Source: Apus apus (lineage: Eukaryota; Chordata; Aves; Apodiformes; Apodidae). Taken from it: a DNA stretch of 64,000 nucleotides. The notes below the pieces were generated by a model, which saw only the letters and a program-made list of their open reading frames with translations, was not told where the DNA came from and made no database searches. The DNA lies in contig NC_067284.1 of NCBI RefSeq assembly GCF_020740795.1, positions 103,159,440 to 103,223,439 of the forward strand. Direction: 5' to 3'. This document shows, piece by piece, positions 1-12,267 of this stretch (its first letter is position 1; each line of letters begins with the position of its first letter). The translations under genes and the position numbers were made by a program.

Positions 1-1652
1 TTGCTACTCTAACTGTGGTTGTTGGTAGTGTTTACAGTTGTCTTCTTTTCATGTTCTCAGGTACCCTCCGGGGCTCTTTCTCTGTCTGTGTAAATCATAG
101 CATTGAACTTGTGCTACACCAGCAGCTTGTAGAAGGACATTGTCTTGTTTACAGAGAGAGAGGACATACGAACAGCAGCCTCAGTGTCTTTCTTCATGAG
201 CTCCTGGGTCTAGCTTCCAGACAAAATTTGGCTTTGTATGCAGGATGTGTACCTGTGTAGAATCCTGCCATGCTCTAAGTGCTGTGAAATCTCAAACTGG
301 TGATGGTGCAGACCCATGGGTCCTTTCTGAAGAATAGCAACGGCTGAGTGCTGCTGCCAGCCTGGCAGCTGATGGGATTGCACTGCTGGGAGAGTCAGCT
401 CTGCCTCCCGCAGTGGGTTTTCCTCCCCACTCTAGAGCAGGGAGCAGTGCCAGGCAGAGAAGATGGCCAGATTGAGTTGCATAGTGTGTTTATTCCACAA
501 GCTGCCCCATTTTTCTGTCACAGTTGATATATAAATACTGTGTCTGGGCTGCTTCCTACGCAGTTCTGGGTGATGTGCCAGCATTCGTGATGTGCGCATC
601 CACGGGGCAGCACCAGAGCTTAGAGGAGCCTGATTTTACCATCACAATCTTGGTTGAAGAATTGCATTAGTATAGGATTTGTTTGGACTTTCTGGACCCT
701 GTAGAAGCACCAGAGTTCCCTGCCAAGAATCTACTGTGTGCCCAGGCTGAGCAGAAGGAGCAGGTCATGCCAAGCAGCCCTGTTTCTGATAGTGCTGGAG
801 CTGAATGAAGTAAACTTTCCAACAGATGAAAATTTGAGCAGCAGTGAAGGTACTTCAGATCTGCAAGCAGCTGCCCTTGTGAGAAGCTGATGTGAATGTC
901 ATTCTCCTCTGTGACAGCAGGGTCCCTGCAGTGCTCTGAGACAGGCTGCAGAGACTTTTCTTGTGATGTTGAGCTGCAGGATCTGGTTAAATTGCCATGT
1001 GACAGTCTCTTAAACTCTGTAATTCCTTTTTGCTCAGGACAGGTCTTCATGCGTTTCCCATTTTGGTGTCTGCAAGGTGGAAGGACCCTACTGGGGGCCC
1101 TTTGTGTGTTTAGCTGGGTCTGGCATCATGGGCACATGGGCAGCACTGCTAATCCCTTTTATGTGGAACGTGTATCATGAGCACTGGGCTCTGTCTGCCA
1201 CTGCAAGCAAGCCCTATAGAGCATATCTGGTCTGGTGCCTGCAAGCTCGTTCTCCTTCCCACCGCAGGACACTGCCAAGGGCAAGGTGTGCAGTTAGCGT
1301 GTTTCTCACCAACAGCTGAGCAGGGAGGAGTCCTGGCCAGCAAGCAAAGGCCACCAAAGCCAGTGGGTACCACAGAGGGGGGTAGCTACACACACAGGGA
1401 GCAGTTCTGTGCCTGCTAGCCCACCATGTGGTGCTGCCAGGGGGGCTCAGCCCTGTGCACCTGATGTCCCACTCCTCTCCTGGGGACAGATTCATCAGAG
1501 AAGCTGCTCCCTGTAGCCCTGGCCAGTGTGCTGCCATGGGTAGATGTTGGAGAGGCTCCCTGTGGTGGTGTGCAGGAGTGAGTACCTGTTCTGAGACATC
1601 TTCTTTTGCTTCTTTCCTGTGCCTTGCCTCGGTCTATGCCTGGCTTACCCAG
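1..1652. other. FNDC4 5' flank or intron, no exon identified
   Basis: This stretch precedes the first recognisable FNDC4 exon. That exon begins in phase 1 of an aspartate codon, so an upstream exon encoding the signal peptide must exist. I searched here for a start codon followed by a hydrophobic leader and a phase-1 donor and found none convincing. A pyrimidine tract ending in AG at about position 60 and a GTGAGT at about 1576 look splice-like but give no leader in the right frame. The missing exon probably lies before the window. Confidence 0.5.
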
Positions 1653-4600
1653 ACAGGCCACCATCCCCTGTCAACGTGACTGTGACACAGCTGAAGGCAA
1701 ACTCTGCCACTGTTTCCTGGGACGTCCCAGAAGGAGATGTGGTCATCGGCTATGCCATCTTACAGCAGGTATCCAGGCTCTGTCCCCAGGGGTTGGGGCC
1801 CCTCTCCCTGATTACCAGCATGCTCCTGTGGCAGCCTTTTCACTACAGTTTGGAGCTCCTCTGGCATCTGCCTAAGGACACCTATGCTGTTGAGCAGCCC
1901 TTGCCATGGTGCTCTGTCTGAGCCATTCCTCCTGGTGGGAGGTAGTAGACTGTGGGCTGCGCTGGGGGTAGCTGTCCCTCCAGTGGCTTCCCTGCAATTT
2001 CTCTGGATAAAGATGGTGCTTCAGCCATGACTTAAACCTTCTTTGCTTCCCTTGCTCCACCTCCCCAGATGATGGTGGCTTCTCCAGGGAGGCTCCTGGC
2101 TCTCCGGCCAGGGGATGCTGGCAGCATCCACACAGGGATGCTGCATAGCAAAGAGCTGGCCAGCCTGGCCCACCCCAGGGGTGGCTGGTTGCCCGGGAAG
2201 GGAGGAGTGAGGGCAGTGTGCCCAGCACAGCCCTGCAGCCGGGGGCCTGTGCCTGGTGGAGCCTCCTGGGGATGACAGCTCTTCCCTCTGGCAGCGGCAA
2301 GATGGGCAGATGCAGCGCTTCATCCGGGAGGTGAACACCACCAACCGCGCCTGCGTGCTGTGGGACCTGGCGGAGGATGCAGACTACATCATCCAGGTGC
2401 AGAGCATCGGGCTCTACGGGGAGAGCCAGGCCAGCAAGCGCGTCCACTTCCGCACCTTGAAGGAGACCGACCGCCTCCCTTCCAACAGCTCCAACCAAGG
2501 TGAGGCTGCTCCTTCCAGCTCACCCCAGGGGGTTCTGCTGATGGGTCCACACCTGAAGGTCTCCACAGCACATGAGCAGGGATCCAGCAGCCAGCGAGGA
2601 AGGTGCTGTCCTGATCAGCAAGTCTGCCTGGGACACACAGGGTCATAATGAGTAGCAGGGTTGTATAGGCTGCTGTTGTGTCCACTGTGGCCATGATAAC
2701 ATCCCCAAGCCCTGGTTTACAGTCCTCCTATCCCATGTCTTGGCACCCTATTCAGCTGAACAGGCTGTGGCCAGGACAACTTGTGGCTTCTTCAGCTGCT
2801 GTCCATAGGAAGCAAATACTGAAGGGGCTCTCAGATCTCCCAGCCTGCAAGCTAGCCTACATGCTGGTCATGAATCCCAGAGGGATGATGCCCAGAGGGG
2901 GTCCTCTGGGCACAGGAGACTGTCTCCAGCACTAGCCCTAAGAGAGGGATTTGAGAACTGTATAACAGGGCAAGCAGATGGCTTACTTCTGTGTTCAACT
3001 CAGGGTTTTCCTAACCTGCCCTGGACCCTACTATGTAGGGAGTAACCTTAGAGATTACTCCCCTGCATTGTGCAGTCCCTACTTGCACCTAAACAAGCTG
3101 TTAGAATCCCTGGCTGCATTTGGTGGCCAGGATGATTTATCTGACACAGGAAAGCCACAGGATACATGTGTAGACATCATTCCACACCCATCTTCGATTG
3201 GGGGAGGTGGGCTTCTCTCCTGTAGAGCTCCTTTTCAGATCCTCAAGTGTTTCTGGTCCTGCAGTAGGTTCTGGTGGGAAGTATCTGCTGCCAGCCCTCC
3301 ATGGGTTCTCTTCTCTGCAGGTGACATCACCATGGAAGGGCTGGACAAAGACAGGCAGCTGCAAACAGGCGAGATTATCATCATCGTTGCTGTGCTGCTC
3401 ATGTGGGCAGGTAAGTGTCACAAGCAACGTTCTGGCAGGCTGGGACAGAGGCAATACAGGGCCCACAAAGAAGATGGGGCTCAGGAGAGCACAGAGGCGT
3501 ATTGTTGTGGGTCTGGCATCCTTCCCTGTAAGTCTTTTGAGTCTCTGTAGAGGCTCAAGCCAGTGGGGTAAAGAGGAGCAACCACAGCCACTGCTCAGCA
3601 GTGGTGGCCTGGAGCAATTGGGCTGGCTGGCCTGACTGCTGTGCTGGAAGAGCAGGAGGTGCTGTTGGACCTCAGCAATACAGAATTACATAGTTGGAGC
3701 ATCCCAACTGACATGAACTATCATGTCACTTGACCCTTAGCTGGCTTGTCTGACATGGGAGAACATTGCTGCACTGGCTGGTAGTGGCTGTGCCTCAGTC
3801 TGCTAGAACTGCAAGATGTGCAATTTGCTCCTGGTTAATGCCAGTGCTTTAGCAAACAGTAGGTTGCCCTGGGAGCAAGGAACCCTAGGAGATGACAGTC
3901 AGCTCCTGCGTGGTCACAGGCAGCTGCTGGGAATGGGATGTAATTTGTCCCCTACTTCCAGTAAATATGGATTTTCTAGGGGCATCTTGCAGGAATCTCT
4001 CCTTGTCCTGGCCTTGAACACTTTCCTAGTGCACTGGAAGAAAATACCAGATGGCTGCTGGTATCTTACACCTCAGGCAGGTCGGTGTATCAAGAGGGCC
4101 AACAGGGAGAAATCTGGTCCAGTCTGCGGGCGGCTGTGGTAACACTTCATAGTTTGAATGGGTCCAACATCTGTAGTGGTTGCAGTTCAAAGCATTGCTC
4201 CAGAGTCCTGCATCCAGGGTCCCCAGGTGTGGGGTGTGTTCTGTGTGGGATGAGTGCAGTGAAACCATGACAGTGTGACTGACCTGACAGTCAGTTTGCA
4301 AGGCAGGACAAAGCCAAGGGCTGGCTTTTGTGAGGCTCACAAGCACTGGACCAGTGGCTTTAGTGCCTTGCTGGCATTATCCGGCGACCCACTCACTGCT
4401 CACTGACCTCCAGGGCTGTCCCTGTCCGCATGCCTCAGTATCTGCCTTTGGCCTCAGAGTCCTGAGCCATAGGCACCTCACACCTCACATGTGCCCTGGT
4501 GGCTTTAGCCATGTCCATGCCTCATCTGTCCAGCAAGTCTGGCCTGTCCAGACATGCAGAGGTGCCTGGGGTGGTTCAGGCTAACGCAGGTTGGACATGT

Positions 4601-6897
4601 ATGTGACCAGCATCCGGGGTGCCCAGGGCCTTACTGCTCTCCAGCTGGGATGCTGCAGGGAGGGGAGAGAAGGAGCAGCCAGGGTGGGAGAGTCCTTCAT
4701 CCCCTGTCTTTTGGCAGCGGTGATAGCCCTCTTCTGCAGACAGTATGACATCATCAAGGACAATGACTCCAACAACAACAAGGAAAAGACGAAGCCATCC
4801 TCAGAGCACAGCACGCCAGAGCGGCCGAGCGGAGGGCTGCTGCGGAGCAAGGTGAGTGGGGAGGGCTGCAGGAGGGATGGCACGTGGCATCTGCTCTGTC
4901 TTACTGCCTGGACAAGTTCTGGCTCTCTCCAGAAATAGAAACAGCCCAGCTCATGTTCTCACCCTAAAAACTGAGGGTTTTTAGGGTGCAGTGAGCCCTG
5001 GTTTCCTCGGGCACTGTGTGTGCCCCATGGGTGATTGCAGGAGAAGTAATAGAAGAGATAGCAGGATCCTGTCACCTGGGATGGCTCCCATGTTGCAGGG
5101 TGGTACCTGTCCTCTTGCTGTAATAGCCCTGTCACCATGCCCCTCCAAGGCTGCATCCCATAGACAGGGCTGACTCCTGCCAGTTCAGGCAGGAGCCAGA
5201 CATGCTGGGCAGCTGTTCTTATGGCTCCCGCACTAGCCTGTTGCTGCTCACTTTCTGCCTTCACTGTGGCCTGCTCCAGGCCATCACCACGCAAGTTGTT
5301 TTAATGGGAAAGACTCCAGAGCCTCTTCCCCACCCAAATGGAGGTACTGTGCTTGGCTATGGATGTGAGGGAGCAGAATTTTCATCTGGCTGTTCCCACA
5401 ACACCTGAGACTTTTCCCTTTGTTACTTGACAGGGACAATGATTTATAACCCTACTGTACATACTCTAACAGGACCTGGCATTAGATTTTCCCTTGTGTC
5501 TCATCTGCTGCCTCTATTGATGGTGGGGATGCTACTCACTGTGTTGGCTTAGTGCTCCTCTGCCTCCACATCTTGGTTTCCAGCTGATGTCAGGAGCAGA
5601 AACTTCCTATTTGGTCTTCAAGACCCCAATTCTCCCCCTCCAGATTTTCCAGCTTCGTGATTATGCCTTGCCAAAAAGATCCCTCTTCTTGGATCCTTGC
5701 TCCAAACTGACCCTGCTCATATAGGATTGCAAAGGCACGTGCAGAAGCCTATTACTGCTTTTGCAAAATTCACCTGAACAAGGCTGATGCGTCTCAGTTT
5801 GTTTTTTTGAATTCTCCATATTCTTGGCATCCTTGCAGGTGACAACACTGCAAGGTTTTTCTTGTAGTCCTTAATTACGAAGCTGGGAACAAGGTATAGG
5901 GAAAAAAAAAAGCTCTGCATTTGCTTCTCCTCTTTGCTCCAGGGCCAAGCTGCTGTAGTTGACAAAGGTGCAGCTTTTGATCTGAGCCATTAGAAAGCGT
6001 GGTCATGGGGACACTTATCTCCTGCACCCAGCTTCAGCGTACAAGGGGTGAGCTACAAAACCTGTGCAGAAACCAGGACCCCTTTCCACCCCTTCCTTTG
6101 AACTCGCATATCTGCTGTGCCCTTCAGTGAACACATTCCTTTTACTTTAAAGGAAGGTGCCTGCTTGTTCTTGCAACAGTTTTTGAGAAAATCCACTTTT
6201 CCAACTGCAGCCTTTAGTTCCCCTGGTACATGCCAGAGCTGTTGTGAGGGGCATGGCAGTGAGACATACCTGCCTCTCAGCAGTCCTCATCTGTCACTCC
6301 ATGCCTGTCATCCCATGCTTTGTGGATTCTCTGCACCATGGTAGACATCCTCCTACCCTCATCACTTAACTTTTCTGCTCTGACCTCCTGTCCAAGGACA
6401 TCAGGTGTAGTGTGGCTACCACTAGGGACCAAGATAGAAGTCACCAGACATCTGCAGGCCCCAGAGGCTGAAGAGTGTGGGGCAGGGAGGCTGGTTCATC
6501 CAGGAGTACTGGGACACAGCAGTGGGCAGAAAGCCACCTTGAAGGGGCAAGTGTGTGGCTGAGGGGACTCACCTGGAGGCAGGCACCAGGCGATGCAGCT
6601 GAGCTGCCTGAACTGTTCTGCCAGGAGAGCACATCAGTGCAAAAGGCTGAGGCGCCAGGGTTAGCTCTCTTGGTCTGCTAAAGCCAACTCTGTGCTGCCC
6701 ACACCCAGCTCGGGGCAGGGGGCTCAGCTGCAGCCAGCAGCCCTTGTACAGGGGAGGCTGCTAGTGCTAGTGCCTGCTGCGGGAGGCGGGGGCTGTGCCC
6801 TGCGGTCTGCATCCCGGGGCCTTAGCAAAGCAGGGCCTTAAAGTGGATTTTTCTCTCATAGAAGAAGTCTCCCTCGGTCAATATAATCGAGGTGTAA
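1653..6897 (+). CDS. FNDC4: FNDC4, fibronectin type III domain protein 4 (5' partial)
   Basis: Coding exons are 1653-1768, 2295-2499, 3321-3410, 4718-4851 and 6862-6897 (stop TAA); phases join cleanly to 192 residues. The order is a single FNIII domain (starting RPPSPVNVTVTQL), a short stalk, one transmembrane helix (about TGEIIIIVAVLLMWA, then VIALFCRQYDIIKDN) and a cytoplasmic tail ending KKSPSVNIIEV. Sequons NVT, NTT and NSS lie in the ectodomain. In mammals FNDC4 is a type I membrane protein, paralogue of the irisin precursor FNDC5, and its shed ectodomain has anti-inflammatory and metabolic activity. Residues VHFRTLK, DRLPSNSS, GDIT.EGLD and LQTGE, together with the neighbouring IFT172, point to FNDC4 rather than FNDC5. 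The tail after IIKDNDSNNN keeps a KEKTK...GGLLRSK stretch like FNDC5. The signal-peptide exon is missing. The last exon holds only 11 codons and lies 2 kb downstream. Confidence 0.93.
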
Positions 6898-8540
6898 GTG
6901 CAGCACCAGCTCTACATCTGGGGTCCTGGGCATCCTGCCAGAGCCAAAGCAGGCCTTGGAAGAGGAGGCAGCACCAGGCGCCCTGCCTGGAACTCTGCAT
7001 GTGAAGATCCGCGTATCAGAACTTACGCTTTCCCGAGGGCGCCTGTCCAGGGACGTGCATGGCGCCGGCTCCCAGCCCTGCATGCAGCGCGGGGCCCTGC
7101 CCGCACCACATGCTCGGCCCCGCTCCCCTGCCGCCGCGGAGCGTGGAGCTGAGCCAGGGCAGGGGCCACACCGCCCGCCCGGGGTCGAGCCCCGGGGGCA
7201 GAGGGGCTGGGCGCGGGCCTGGGGGAGGCACCACGGGGTGCAGTGGTGCAGCACTGCCCGCCTGCCTTGCCCTGCCCGCCGTGTCTGGGCTCGGGGGGGC
7301 AGCAGCTGCTCCCCTTTTGGCCCCGAGGCCGAGGGGATGGGGCAGTGCAGGCGTTCACCCCAGGGACAGCAGGGAAGTTGTGGCTGGGTGGCAGGGGGTT
7401 TGTCCATGGGGCTGGACCCAGCGAGCACAGCTGGAGAGTGGGTCCCTGCTGGAGAATGGGGCTCCACTGCACCCCACCATGGCCATGCAGCCGCTTCAGG
7501 GCCTTTCCCTGCTGCTAGGGACAAAGACACAAAGGAGCACAAGGAGCTGGTGCTGCCACAGTGCCTGGCTGCCTTGCAGAGCATGTGGCCAGGGCAGGAA
7601 CTGCTGACAGGATTGGTTCTGTGGGATGAGGTGAGCCCCCCAGAGCTGTGGGAGTAATGCCAGGGCACGGCTGTGGCTTCAACTTTCCCCTAGCAGGAAT
7701 CCATCTGGACACATTCACACTGTTTTGGGGGAGCTGCTGAGCACCCTGTGAGCGATGTGGTGGTGCCTTGTGCTGCCTGGAGCAGATGATGCAATGAGGC
7801 CCAGCAAGGTCTCAGCAGGCTGGGCAGGATGTGTGCTGCAGAGCTTGTCACCGTTCTGAGGACAGCCCTAGCTTCAACAGCATCACAGCCTGCTCCTGGC
7901 CCTTTCTGTCTTCCAAGTTACGGTCACAGCTGATGCTCCTGCACCTGGAGCTGATCCCATGCAGCAGATTGGCTGATGTGAGACGGAGCTGTGGGAAAGG
8001 GCTGACCCTGAATACCCTGAGCTGGTGGACCTCTGGCTGACTGTTAGCTGCCCACTCTGCTTGCTCATGTGAGGACAACAGGAACCATCAACCATCCTGG
8101 GGCTGGTGAATAGGTGGTGTCAGATCAGTGCTTGCTTGCTCCCCAGAGCCTGCAGGCAGAAGTCTGTCCCTGGGTGTCTACACTGCTTTGTGTCCAAGGC
8201 AGGCCAGGCCCAGGCATGCCTCCTTGCCAGCCGTGGGAGGGAACAGGGTGATGCCAGGAGGCTGGCTGCTGCAGAGCTGGCAGCTGGTGGCCCTGGCTGC
8301 TGCTCTCCCTCTGTGCTCTGCTCTGTGGCCTGTCACTGAGCTGGGGTGCTGGCTCTGCAGTCCTGGACTCAAGCATCACAGGATCCAGCGTCTTCCAGGA
8401 ATAAACCTCCTAGTCAAGCACTTTCAGGACTCTTCCTTCCAGATGCTGCTCAGCTCCTGCTGCAGAACTGGGCAAGGAGGGGACAGGATAAGCAACTCCC
8501 TGTGGCAGGGTCTTTTCAATAAAAGCATCCTGGCTCAAAC
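6898..8540 (+). other. FNDC4: FNDC4 3' UTR (inferred)
   Basis: No convincing coding exon was seen between the FNDC4 stop codon and two plus-strand AATAAA signals at 8400 and 8518. The first part (about 7000-7330) is unusually CpG-rich, which leaves long open frames in several frames by chance. The extent is inferred from the poly(A) signals only. Confidence 0.5.
8518..8523 (+). terminator. FNDC4 polyadenylation signal (candidate)
   Basis: AATAAA in the context TTTTCAATAAAAGC, with a second AATAAA at 8400-8405. These are the first good plus-strand signals downstream of the FNDC4 stop codon, so either could end the transcript. Confidence 0.5.
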
Positions 8541-8544
8541 ACAT

Positions 8545-9585
8545 CCTTGTTCATGCAGAGCTGCAGGTCTGTATGTGTGTTTGCATGTATAACAGCACTC
8601 CTTGAACTTGTGTGTATGGCCTTTAGAAGGAGACCTGTTCTTGCATGCTGTGCAAGAGCTGCAGGTCCTCTAAGGTCATCTTGCACTCGAGGGAGTGCTG
8701 GTGCTGCATGCTGGGCAAGTTGCAGTTGCAGACTGTCGCATTGAGGATGGCTTTCTCTGCACAAACAAACCAGGCTGCAGAGAGCAAAAGAATTTGGCAG
8801 CAGGGCCAGGAAGGAGGATGAGGCCAGATCCCACCAGGGGCTGTGCTGCTCCCTGGTCAGGTAAGGAGGGGTGTACCTGAGGAGCAGAAGTACAGTGGTG
8901 GGGTCTGAGTGCTGCTGAGCTGTAACTTCAGCTGCTGGGAGCATGGCCATAGCTCCAGGGAGACAAACCACCTTGTTTTGCCAGCTAACTTGGCTTTTAG
9001 AGTGGTCAGGGAAACACAAGTTTTTAAAAAACCTATGGCACCCTGGAAAATGTTTAGCAATGCTGTCCTGGAGGATCAGAGCAAACACATGCCTACTGTC
9101 ACAAGTTCTTTAACTGACCAGAGGCACAGGTTGTCTATGTCTCCAGACCTCAGCCAGGCATGCAGCAGGGAAAAGGCACCCCAGAGCAGAGCAGGCACAC
9201 AGGACTTCTGTCCTTCCTGGCCTCAGTTGTTGGTGCAGATGACATTTACAGGTGCTCAAGGCATACCAGTCCAGCACAGCCTGGACCAGCTCCCTCCAGA
9301 TAACAAGGGCCCCAGCAGTCCTTGACACAGGGGGAGAGCAGCTCCCTCAGGGCCAGCAGCAGGGGAAAGACGTGGGAGTTCCAGGGCAGCTGCAGGGGGT
9401 TGAGGAATAGGTGACCTTTAAAGGTCCCATCCCACCCAACACATTCTATGATTCTACAATTCCATGAGCTTGGGACAAAGCCCAAGCCCTCGTGGTAGGT
9501 AGGGAAGTAGCATGGCAGGCAGTACAGCAGGCACAGTACCTTGCACCTGTGGGCATGGACCCCCACCCAGCAATCAAAACCAAAT
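8545..9585. other. intergenic spacer between FNDC4 and the LDLRAP1-like gene
   Basis: This spacer lies between the tail-to-tail ends of FNDC4 (+) and the LDLRAP1-like gene (-). Apart from a CR1 3'-end fragment at about 9391-9463 I see no gene, exon or regulatory motif in it. Confidence 0.5.
9391..9463 (+). repeat. CR1 LINE 3'-end fragment
   Basis: Contains the typical CR1 terminus: GGTGACCTTTAAAGGTCCCATCC-like sequence followed by ATTCTATGATTCTA. It is 5'-truncated, as most CR1 copies are. Confidence 0.85.
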
Positions 9586-9602
9586 AACAGTAAAAAACTC
9601 AG

Positions 9603-9608
9603 TTTATT
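9603..9608 (-). terminator. polyadenylation signal of the minus-strand LDLRAP1-like gene
   Basis: TTTATT on the plus strand reads AATAAA on the minus strand (as AAATAAA). It is the first good signal downstream of the minus-strand exons and would set the transcript end near 9585. Confidence 0.55.
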
Positions 9609-9697
9609 TCCTTACAAAGGCAGGGCTTTCCTTTAAAAAACAGCACATTTCACTCATGAGAGGGTGTGGGGGCTGCACTGCAGGAGTGAGGCCTTCC

Positions 9698-10054
9698 TCA
9701 CTCCTCCAGGCACAGAGCTATTGCTCCCTGAGGGTCACGCGTGCTGAGCAAGTCCTCCACCATCTCCAGGAGGCAGCTCAGCCTCGGCTGGTCCCCAGCT
9801 GCCAGCATAAGGAGCAAGGTGGAAGAAACAAGCGAGGTCAGGCTGGGTGCAGTCCTGAGCACACTGGCTGCATCTGCAGGCTCAGAGCACCAGGATGGCT
9901 CTGGGGTGGCTCCAAGGGCGCGGGCAGAGCGAGAAGCACTGTCCCCTTGAGCGGGGAGCGGCTGCGGCTTGAGGCGGTTCATGCAGGCGGAGAGCAGGAC
10001 AAGGAGTGGGTGTCGCAGCCTGTGCACTGCGTGGCAACGGTGCCAGCAGACCCC
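9698..10054 (-). other. candidate 3'-terminal coding exon of the minus-strand gene (unconfirmed)
   Basis: On the minus strand a strong pyrimidine tract and AG (acceptor at 10056-10055) open a 118-codon frame that ends in TGA at 9700-9698, only about 90 bp before the AATAAA at 9608. Local CpG density is higher than in the flanks. The peptide has helical-looking leucine-rich stretches (for example SCLLEMVEDLLSTRD) but matches no family I recognise and lacks the AP-2-binding motif of LDLRAP1. It could be a divergent C-terminal exon, the end of a separate small gene, or chance open frame inside a 3' UTR. Confidence 0.25.
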
Positions 10055-11439
10055 CTGCCAGGTGGGCAGTGAGAGGGCAAGGGCAGGCACTGTCTGGCCC
10101 GAGTGCAGGCACAGGGTGAACCCTGAGTGGCTGGTCCACGGCTGTGGAGATTCGGCTTAGCCCAGGGGAGTCTTGGAGCCAGGAGCTCTGGGGCCAGCTG
10201 TGGGGAGGTCTCCAACCCCTCTAAGCCCCTTCCAGCTGTCTGGGGGTTGCCCCAAGCGGTAGCACAGGAGCTGGGCAGTAGCAGAGCTTGCTCTGGGCAC
10301 AAGATGTGTTGACTCTGAAAAGCAAGAGGGAGCAAGACCCAGTCCATGAGGCATGCGGTTGGGAACCCAGCACAGCCTGGGAGAGGAAGCAGACCTTCCT
10401 AGGCCAGCCATTAGGCCCCCTCCTCCTGCAGAGAACATGTAGCACTGAAGGAACCTACCTGCTGGGCCGTGGGCTCCCCTCTCCAGCTCCTCCATGCTGC
10501 TTTGTAAGAGAACAGAGCACCCATCATCACACCCCACACAAGGCTCAAACCACACAGTGTGCTCAGGATGCTGATAGCACAGGCACAGCACATGGCACAG
10601 CAGTTCCAGGCACTCGGAGTGCAGGTGGCCCCAATCTGCTTGCTACCAAACCCTCTCCCCAGATCAGCCTATCTTGAGGCTGCACGGCTACTTCTCCTTC
10701 CCATCAGGAGTCCCCACATACAAAGAGCTGCCATTTCATATGGTCACACACACAGCTCCAGTCTGTGCAAGCACTGGTTCCTGGCTGGCTCCAGTTCAGA
10801 CCATGCTCAGCCCTGTGGCACTGACAGTCCCCAGCCAGGCACCAACTACCAGGCACGTGGAGAACAGCCAAGATGAAGCAGACCTCTCACACCCGCCACC
10901 ACAGGCACTTTTCTGCAAAGACCTACAGATTACTCCACTGCCACACTGGTACCATCAGCTCCTCCCAAGCACAGCACAGACACCCACAAGCTCAGCTCCA
11001 AGCCCTCATCCACACAGAAGTCATCCTGACCAGGCCTCCACCCTGGCTCAAACCCCAGGGATATCAGTGGAAGGAGAAGGCCAGCTCTGGGTCCCACCTA
11101 AGAAGCATGTCTGGATAGGCTGGCCTCTACAAAGAGTGGCAGAAACAGAACAAGGAACATCTCTGGGTACATCCCGAGGGCCAGCATCTGTACCCCCTGC
11201 TTCTCTGCAAAAGCTGAACTTCAAAATCTGCCCTTCCCCAGCTCAGCTCCTTGCTCACTTGACCCTAAACTCACAGAAGCAGAGAAAGCAGCAGGATGCT
11301 CCCCCTTACTCCCATGCAGATCTCCTCCATGCTCCCACCATGCCCATAGCCCCAGCAGCTCCCCTTCCACGAGGCACAGAGAAGGAAACATGACAGGGCT
11401 CACCAGAGAGACCCCTAAACACAAGCAGCAGCTTACCAC

Positions 11440-11493
11440 CTACCCAGACAAGGTTTCTCCGATGTTATCATCTTCCTCCTCCTCTTCCTCCTC
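11440..11493 (-). other. candidate acidic exon of the LDLRAP1-like gene (tentative)
   Basis: A minus-strand acceptor (TTTGTTTCTTTGCCAG) opens a phase-0 frame of seven Glu and two Asp, then NIGETLSG and TAG. It is phase-compatible with the candidate exon 12268-12389. If used as the last coding exon, a 3' UTR of about 1.85 kb would run to the AATAAA at 9603-9608. GTAGGT and GTAAGC donor-like sites overlap or follow the stop, so the exon might instead splice onward. Confidence 0.35.
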
Positions 11494-12267
11494 CTGGCAA
11501 AGAAACAAAACAAACCCACCATGACACCTTGCTACCTGGTCAGGTCTCTGCCAGGAGCACGGCTGGGCTGCCCAGAGCCTGTTCTGGAGCAGCAGGGCAG
11601 TCCCCAGGCCCTTCACAAGACACAGTCATCCACTAGGCATGGCACAGATGGAGGGTGCCTACAGGCTGCAGGGGAAATATGGCACCTGCAGTGCTGAGCT
11701 GCTGAAATCCTCAGGGCTCAGGCAAACAGCCACACAAGGGGAGAGGCAGATCACTGCTCTTCTCACATCCACCCCAGCCAGCAGAGCACCAAACACAGGC
11801 TGTGAGCAGGGAAAAAGCTGAGACAGCTGCTGCACACAGCATGCCTTTGCCCAGAGGCAAGAGTGGGGTCAGCACACCTTGCAGTTGGAGGCCAGGCAGA
11901 GAGCAGCTCAGAGCCAGCTGTATCCAGGTGTGACCCCCAGCACTGCCAGGCTGGGCCAGCACTGGGAATGTGAGAACCAAGGACCAAGTGTCCAGAGGCT
12001 CCTGGGCAGGAACACAGCAAGACTGGCAACACTGGGTCTGGACATGCAGCAGTTGTAGTGCAGATGGGCAGGGCTGAGCCTTAGCCCAGGCTGGCAAGAT
12101 GGGTCCTGAAGGGCCAGGAGGAGGGAGTTGCGTAAGGGTGACCCTTCTCCTGCCCTGCTGTGGGACAGCCCTGGGCATGGGCCAGACTTGCACATACTGT
12201 ACCCCAAACTGGTGTCTGAAGGGAGGGCTTCCCGGGGGGGCTGGCTCACTTGGTCTGCCGGGCTCAC

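Noticed and set aside
1533-1579. Candidate first FNDC4 exon with a GTGAGT donor
   Set aside because: The peptide is not a signal sequence and the phase does not match the next exon.
1769-2294. Possible U12-type intron in FNDC4 (donor GTATCC)
   Set aside because: The donor begins like the U12 consensus, but no TTCCTTAAC-like branch point lies near the acceptor, so an ordinary U2 intron is more likely.
6856-7668. Long open frames (up to about 270 codons) on both strands around 6.9-7.7 kb
   Set aside because: They lie in GC-rich FNDC4 3' sequence where stop codons are rare. The frames are low-complexity, Pro/Ala/Arg-rich, and have no family resemblance or splice support.
10674-11393. 239-codon plus-strand open frame
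   Set aside because: It is antisense to the inferred 3' UTR of the minus-strand gene, with biased composition and no recognisable domain. Most likely chance.
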